DNA of 64,000 bases from assembly GCA_936914845.1 (NCBI GenBank), contig CAKZGE010000017.1:8656-72655 (forward strand), read 5' to 3'. The stretch comes from an uncultured Chloracidobacterium sp. (GTDB lineage Bacteria; Acidobacteriota; Blastocatellia; Pyrinomonadales; Pyrinomonadaceae). The notes beneath the pieces are model-generated. The model saw only the letters and a list, made by a program, of their open reading frames with translations, had not been told where the DNA came from and searched no databases. Below are positions 61,145 to 64,000 of the stretch, piece after piece. How positions within the stretch are numbered: position 1 is the first letter of the stretch; each line of letters begins with the position of its first letter. Made by a program: the position numbers and the translations under genes.

Positions 61145-61288
61145 AATTTTTTAATGCGTAAAAGTTAATCATTATGGCGATTTATGAATACGGTTGGTAA
61201 ATTGGTTTCGGTTTGGCGTTTTTTACTTCCGCATATAAATCGGATTCATAAACTTAAATCCTCATTCGGTTATTTATAATTTTCAGTA

Positions 61289-61965
61289 TCAGATTTTTCG
61301 CCGGACGTTTTTTCTGACCGGCTGTTTTTTCGTCGTCGGCGCGGCGGACTTTTTCGGCGCGGGCGGCAGCAGCGCGACCGACTGCAACACTTTTCTTAAA
61401 AAGCCGCGCGGTCTTTCGACTTCGATTGATTTCGGAAACACCGTGCGGAGCATCAACACCGTGTCGCCGAGCATACCGTTTGGTATAAAACAACGGCATC
61501 GCTGCCCGGCGGCGAAAAATACCAGTAAAGGCTCGGCACGACCTTTTCGGGAAAAAGCGGATTTCTGACATCCGTGATCGCAATAAGATCCGCTCCTTTT
61601 GTCGCGTCCAGTTTGATCTGCTGCGCTTTTTCTTCCGCTTCCAGATCGCGGTCGCGGTGTGCCTCGAGAATGTTCGCGTGATCAACCCGCTTTTTCGGGT
61701 CGAGAAATTCCATCATTTTGACAAAGTATGCGTACAAGCCGCCTTCGTCGGTGTCGATCGAGATGCTGCCGTCTTCGGTTTGCCGGACGGAAGAATTTTT
61801 GCCAGCCACGAAAAAGGAAAAACGCTGAACTTTGTCGTTCCGAATTAAAATCACTCCGTCAGCGGACTGAACGGTTTGAGTATCGGGCGTCTGTGCGTTC
61901 GCCGAAAAGACGACGGCGAGGGTGAAGCCAACGATTAAAAAAAGCGGCTTGATTCTTGTTGACAT
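61289..61965 (-). pseudogene. Secreted protein broken by a single frameshift
   Basis: The frame from 61965 (MSTRIKPLFLIVGFTLAVVF...) runs to YWYFSPPGSDAVVLYQTV and then a stop at 61453. The expected continuation MLGDTVLMLRTVFPKSIEVE sits in another frame from 61474 to 61289. The neighbour at 62804-63481 has the same plan without a break (YWSSEIQGQPQGMFYAAVIV followed by GKVLMLAGAN). A one-base loss near 61474 explains it. Confidence 0.7.
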
Positions 61966-62004
61966 AAATTATGTATCTTTCAGCCCTGGGCCGAGACGAT
62001 CGGT

Positions 62005-62784
62005 TTAATTTAATTTCAGCTTTAAAGCCAGTTTGTATTCATAGGTAAATGCCGCCGATTTGAGCGCATTCTTCGGATCGCCATATTTCGGCTTAAAAAA
62101 CCATTGACTGACTTTTATAGTCGCCGCTTGGTCGCCCGCCGCTAGCGCGGAAAGAACCGACGCGGGAATGACGAGCAGTTTTTCGTCTCGCAGAAAATAC
62201 GACAAATTTTTTGGGATGTCGAGATCTCTTAAACGCTCGCCAAGTTCGGCTTCGTTCTTTACCCACAGAACTTTTAGTTGAACATTCGGCTCGTCGTCGC
62301 TTTTTGCTTTGATCCAGCCTTCAAATTCGTAATCGTATTTATCGTCAAACTCGACCGGCACGCGCAGATCCTGAGCGCGGTCGGTTTCAGCGGGAAAAGC
62401 GAATTTCACTTTTTTCGTTTCGTAAACATCTGTTTTTGTCCCGCCCTGATTATCCGTTAAAACAAATTCGGCTTTTTCTATGCCGCAGGAGAATTCGTTT
62501 TTCACATCCCGTCCGGTTTTTAGTTCTGCACCGTTAAAAGTGACACGCACAGGCGGTTCAATTTGGTAAACCGTACTGTCGCCGAAAAAACCGCTTTCGA
62601 TCGAACGCGAGCATTTGTCTTCGTCGCTCGTGTATTCCGTGATCTTGTAAAACGTAAAAACTTCAGCCGCGACCATCTTTTCGCTCGTTACGGTCTCCGG
62701 CAGATCGTAGCACGCGCCGCCCACGCCGAAAAAAGCGATTGTCGCCGCAAGGAAAATTTTCGTCCAGTCGTTACTGATGATCAT
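62005..62784 (-). CDS. Secreted or anchored protein, unknown
   Basis: A 259-residue protein with an N-terminal hydrophobic segment (IFLAATIAFFGVGGAC, a possible lipobox at VGGAC). It is a beta-rich protein with four cysteines and charged stretches such as EFDDKYDYEFEGWIKAKSDD. It lies between two related secreted genes. No family recognised. Confidence 0.6.
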   Translation of the reverse strand: MIISNDWTKIFLAATIAFFGVGGACYDLPETVTSEKMVAAEVFTFYKITEYTSDEDKCSRSIESGFFGDSTVYQIEPPVRVTFNGAELKTGRDVKNEFSCGIEKAEFVLTDNQGGTKTDVYETKKVKFAFPAETDRAQDLRVPVEFDDKYDYEFEGWIKAKSDDEPNVQLKVLWVKNEAELGERLRDLDIPKNLSYFLRDEKLLVIPASVLSALAAGDQAATIKVSQWFFKPKYGDPKNALKSAAFTYEYKLALKLKLN

Positions 62785-62803
62785 CGTTTTGTCGCCAAAT
62801 ATT

Positions 62804-63481
62804 TTAACGGACTTTTCTCCGGCTGTTTTGCGGTTTACTTATTGGTGATCCTTTTGATGAATGCGGCAGCAATGCAAGCGTTGCGAGTGCTTGTTTGACG
62901 CGGCTTTGCGCTTCCGCCGGTTGCCCCGGATCATCGTAGTTCGCGCCCGCAAGCATAAGCACTTTGCCGACGATAACGGCTGCGTAGAACATGCCTTGCG
63001 GCTGCCCTTGGATTTCCGAAGACCAATAGATCGCATTAGCAGCGATCGATTTTGCTGGAGCACCAGTTGCTCGCCGATCATTGATCGTCAAATTTTCCGA
63101 ACCTGTCTTTTCGGCGACGACCGTGCTGCCGAAGGCTTCCGTCGCATCCCAAAGCGCCCGAAAATTATAATACGATTCAAGAGATTGTTCGGGCGATAAT
63201 TTAGCGGCAGGGTCGAACACATCGGCTGTTTTGAAGAATTGAACAAAGAGGGTTTGAGACTTGCCGGTGTAGATCGTAACGCCGCCTTCCGTATCCTTTT
63301 TATACAAGAGCTTTTTCCCCTCGACTGTGAAACCGAAGGACGCAGACGCATCCGTATATTTGACAGCTATGCCGTCCGCCGCCGGAACGAGCGTATACGA
63401 GCGCGATGCGTTCGTCTGTCCGGAAATCACCAAACATGAACAGATCAGAAAAAATGCCGAAAATAATACCCTTTGAATCAT
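62804..63481 (-). CDS. Secreted protein, paralogue of the broken gene at 61289
   Basis: A 225-residue protein starting MIQRVLFSAFFLICSCLVIS at 63481, giving a signal peptide. The segment FGFTVEGKKLLYKKDTEGGV matches FSFFVAGKNSSVRQTEDGSI in the neighbour, as do the C-terminal ALATLALLP and SVALLPPAP. A phenylalanine- and glycine-rich beta protein of unknown role. Confidence 0.62.
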   Translation of the reverse strand: MIQRVLFSAFFLICSCLVISGQTNASRSYTLVPAADGIAVKYTDASASFGFTVEGKKLLYKKDTEGGVTIYTGKSQTLFVQFFKTADVFDPAAKLSPEQSLESYYNFRALWDATEAFGSTVVAEKTGSENLTINDRRATGAPAKSIAANAIYWSSEIQGQPQGMFYAAVIVGKVLMLAGANYDDPGQPAEAQSRVKQALATLALLPHSSKGSPISKPQNSRRKVR

Positions 63482-63889
63482 AAAAGTCAGAGGTCTGAAA
63501 ATCGTCACCTCGATCCGAATTTTTGCTCTCTGGAAATTAAGTAGATCGTTTATTGAACTCCCTGCAATCTATACGCAGGAAACCTTTGAAAAAAGGTTCA
63601 GCACGGCCACAAATTTAACTACCTTGTAGATTTCATCGAGAAAAAAATTAGTGATCGGTGATTTCGTCTTCGCGGAAGACTTGCGGTTAACGGTAAAATT
63701 TTTAAAAGAGATCTCGCGGCGATCAATACCATCCGTCGCTATTTGAAATTGAAACGGGTAGAGTGCCGTCGCACATCGGATCGGCATAAAGAAGATTGAC
63801 GGGCCGGGGAGTGAGACTAAATCGTTCGTCGATGATCTCGCATTTTATTACCTCGGACAAAATGCTGATGCGTGCGGATAGAGAAAGGC
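63482..63889. other. Intergenic region, no gene supported
   Basis: A 72-codon minus-strand frame at 63569-63787 has no recognisable features and no Shine-Dalgarno, so I do not call it. Otherwise the region holds only the presumed promoter of the secreted gene to the left. Confidence 0.5.
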
Positions 63890-63917
63890 AAAGAAAAAGG
63901 CGTCCAACCTGGACGCC
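63890..63917 (-). terminator. Rho-independent terminator of the RHS-type gene
   Basis: On the minus strand GGCGTCCA-GGT-TGGACGCC forms a perfect 8-bp stem with a three-base loop, directly after the stop codon at 63918-63920 and followed by TTTTTCTTT. Confidence 0.82.
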
Positions 63918-64000
63918 CTAACTACCGAGATACGGGTCTGGCGATGTCCATCTGCCGGCTTGGTTTTCGTGTTTGCGGAACCATGTGTGGTCAAGTCCGG
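63918..64000 (-). CDS. C-terminal end of an RHS-repeat protein (truncated by window edge)
   Basis: The last 26 codons read GLDHTWFRKHENQAGRWTSP and then DPYLGS before TAG. This matches the RHS-core type sequence (Y-x-x-x-G-R-W-x-x-x-D-P-x-x-G) of large secreted RHS/YD-repeat proteins. In complete proteins more sequence normally follows this point, so here the gene ends right after DPYLGS without a toxin-like tip. Confidence 0.68.
   Translation of the reverse strand, partial: GLDHTWFRKHENQAGRWTSPDPYLGS

Noticed and set aside
61254..61685. 143-codon arginine-rich frame on the minus strand
   Set aside because: Composition is that of an out-of-frame shadow; the paralogue comparison shows the real coding lies in the other two frames.
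63569..63787. 72-codon minus-strand frame near the right edge
   Set aside because: No signal peptide, motif or ribosome-binding site; likely chance.

Overview
The window reads as a bacterial chromosome segment with the right-hand part of an integrated tailed phage at its left (1 to about 27187) and host genes to the right (27187-64000). The host is probably an Acidobacteriota member of the Blastocatellia type. This is inference: the window has an ECF sigma factor next to a TPR-bearing Ser/Thr kinase, many secreted lineage-specific proteins, an RHS-type protein tail and moderate G+C, but no rRNA or other marker that fixes the taxon.

Prophage (1-27187). Nearly all genes lie on the minus strand and read right to left. 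The order is an immunity region with divergent promoters (24.67-25.87 kb), an integrase abutting tRNA-Arg(TCG), small early genes, a replication initiator with 21-bp repeats inside it, and a primase-helicase. Then come a small zinc-ribbon gene, a promoter-terminator pair resembling lambda pR'-tR', a lysis cassette (endolysin, holin, lipoprotein, membrane coiled-coil protein), a DNA-modification island, terminase, portal, head, connector and tail genes. The tape measure gene runs off the left edge. The standout is the island at 13404-16245: FolE, QueE, QueD, a DpdA-like DNA guanine transglycosylase and a ParB-fold protein. Together they predict that this phage replaces guanine in its DNA with a 7-deazaguanine. 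There is no QueC in the window, so the base may be 7-carboxy-7-deazaguanine or may depend on host QueC.

Host left part (27.3-44.6 kb). A tightly packed minus-strand operon carries a DUF2339 membrane protein, a YCII protein, hutI, an NTF2-like protein, hutH, a permease-like protein, two M15-like peptidase paralogues and a zinc-ribbon/SH3 protein. Divergent hutU and a nearby hutG complete histidine degradation to glutamate. hutG is in an operon with a HipA-family kinase and a DUF3037 protein. tRNA-Val(GAC), a PHB-depolymerase-like esterase, a GlsB-type membrane protein and an aldo/keto reductase are also here.

Host right part (44.6-64 kb). thrS, infC (AUC start), rpmI and rplT form the classic translation cluster behind a long leader. 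Next are a nucleotidyltransferase-fold protein, kbl, and a REP-type Y1 transposase unit flanked by three hairpins in mirrored order. The unit cuts off a second nucleotidyltransferase gene and lies next to a 35-bp copy of the kbl 5' end. A Ser/Thr kinase and ECF sigma pair follows, then a run of secreted proteins of unknown function, two of them broken, and the C-terminal end of an RHS-type protein.
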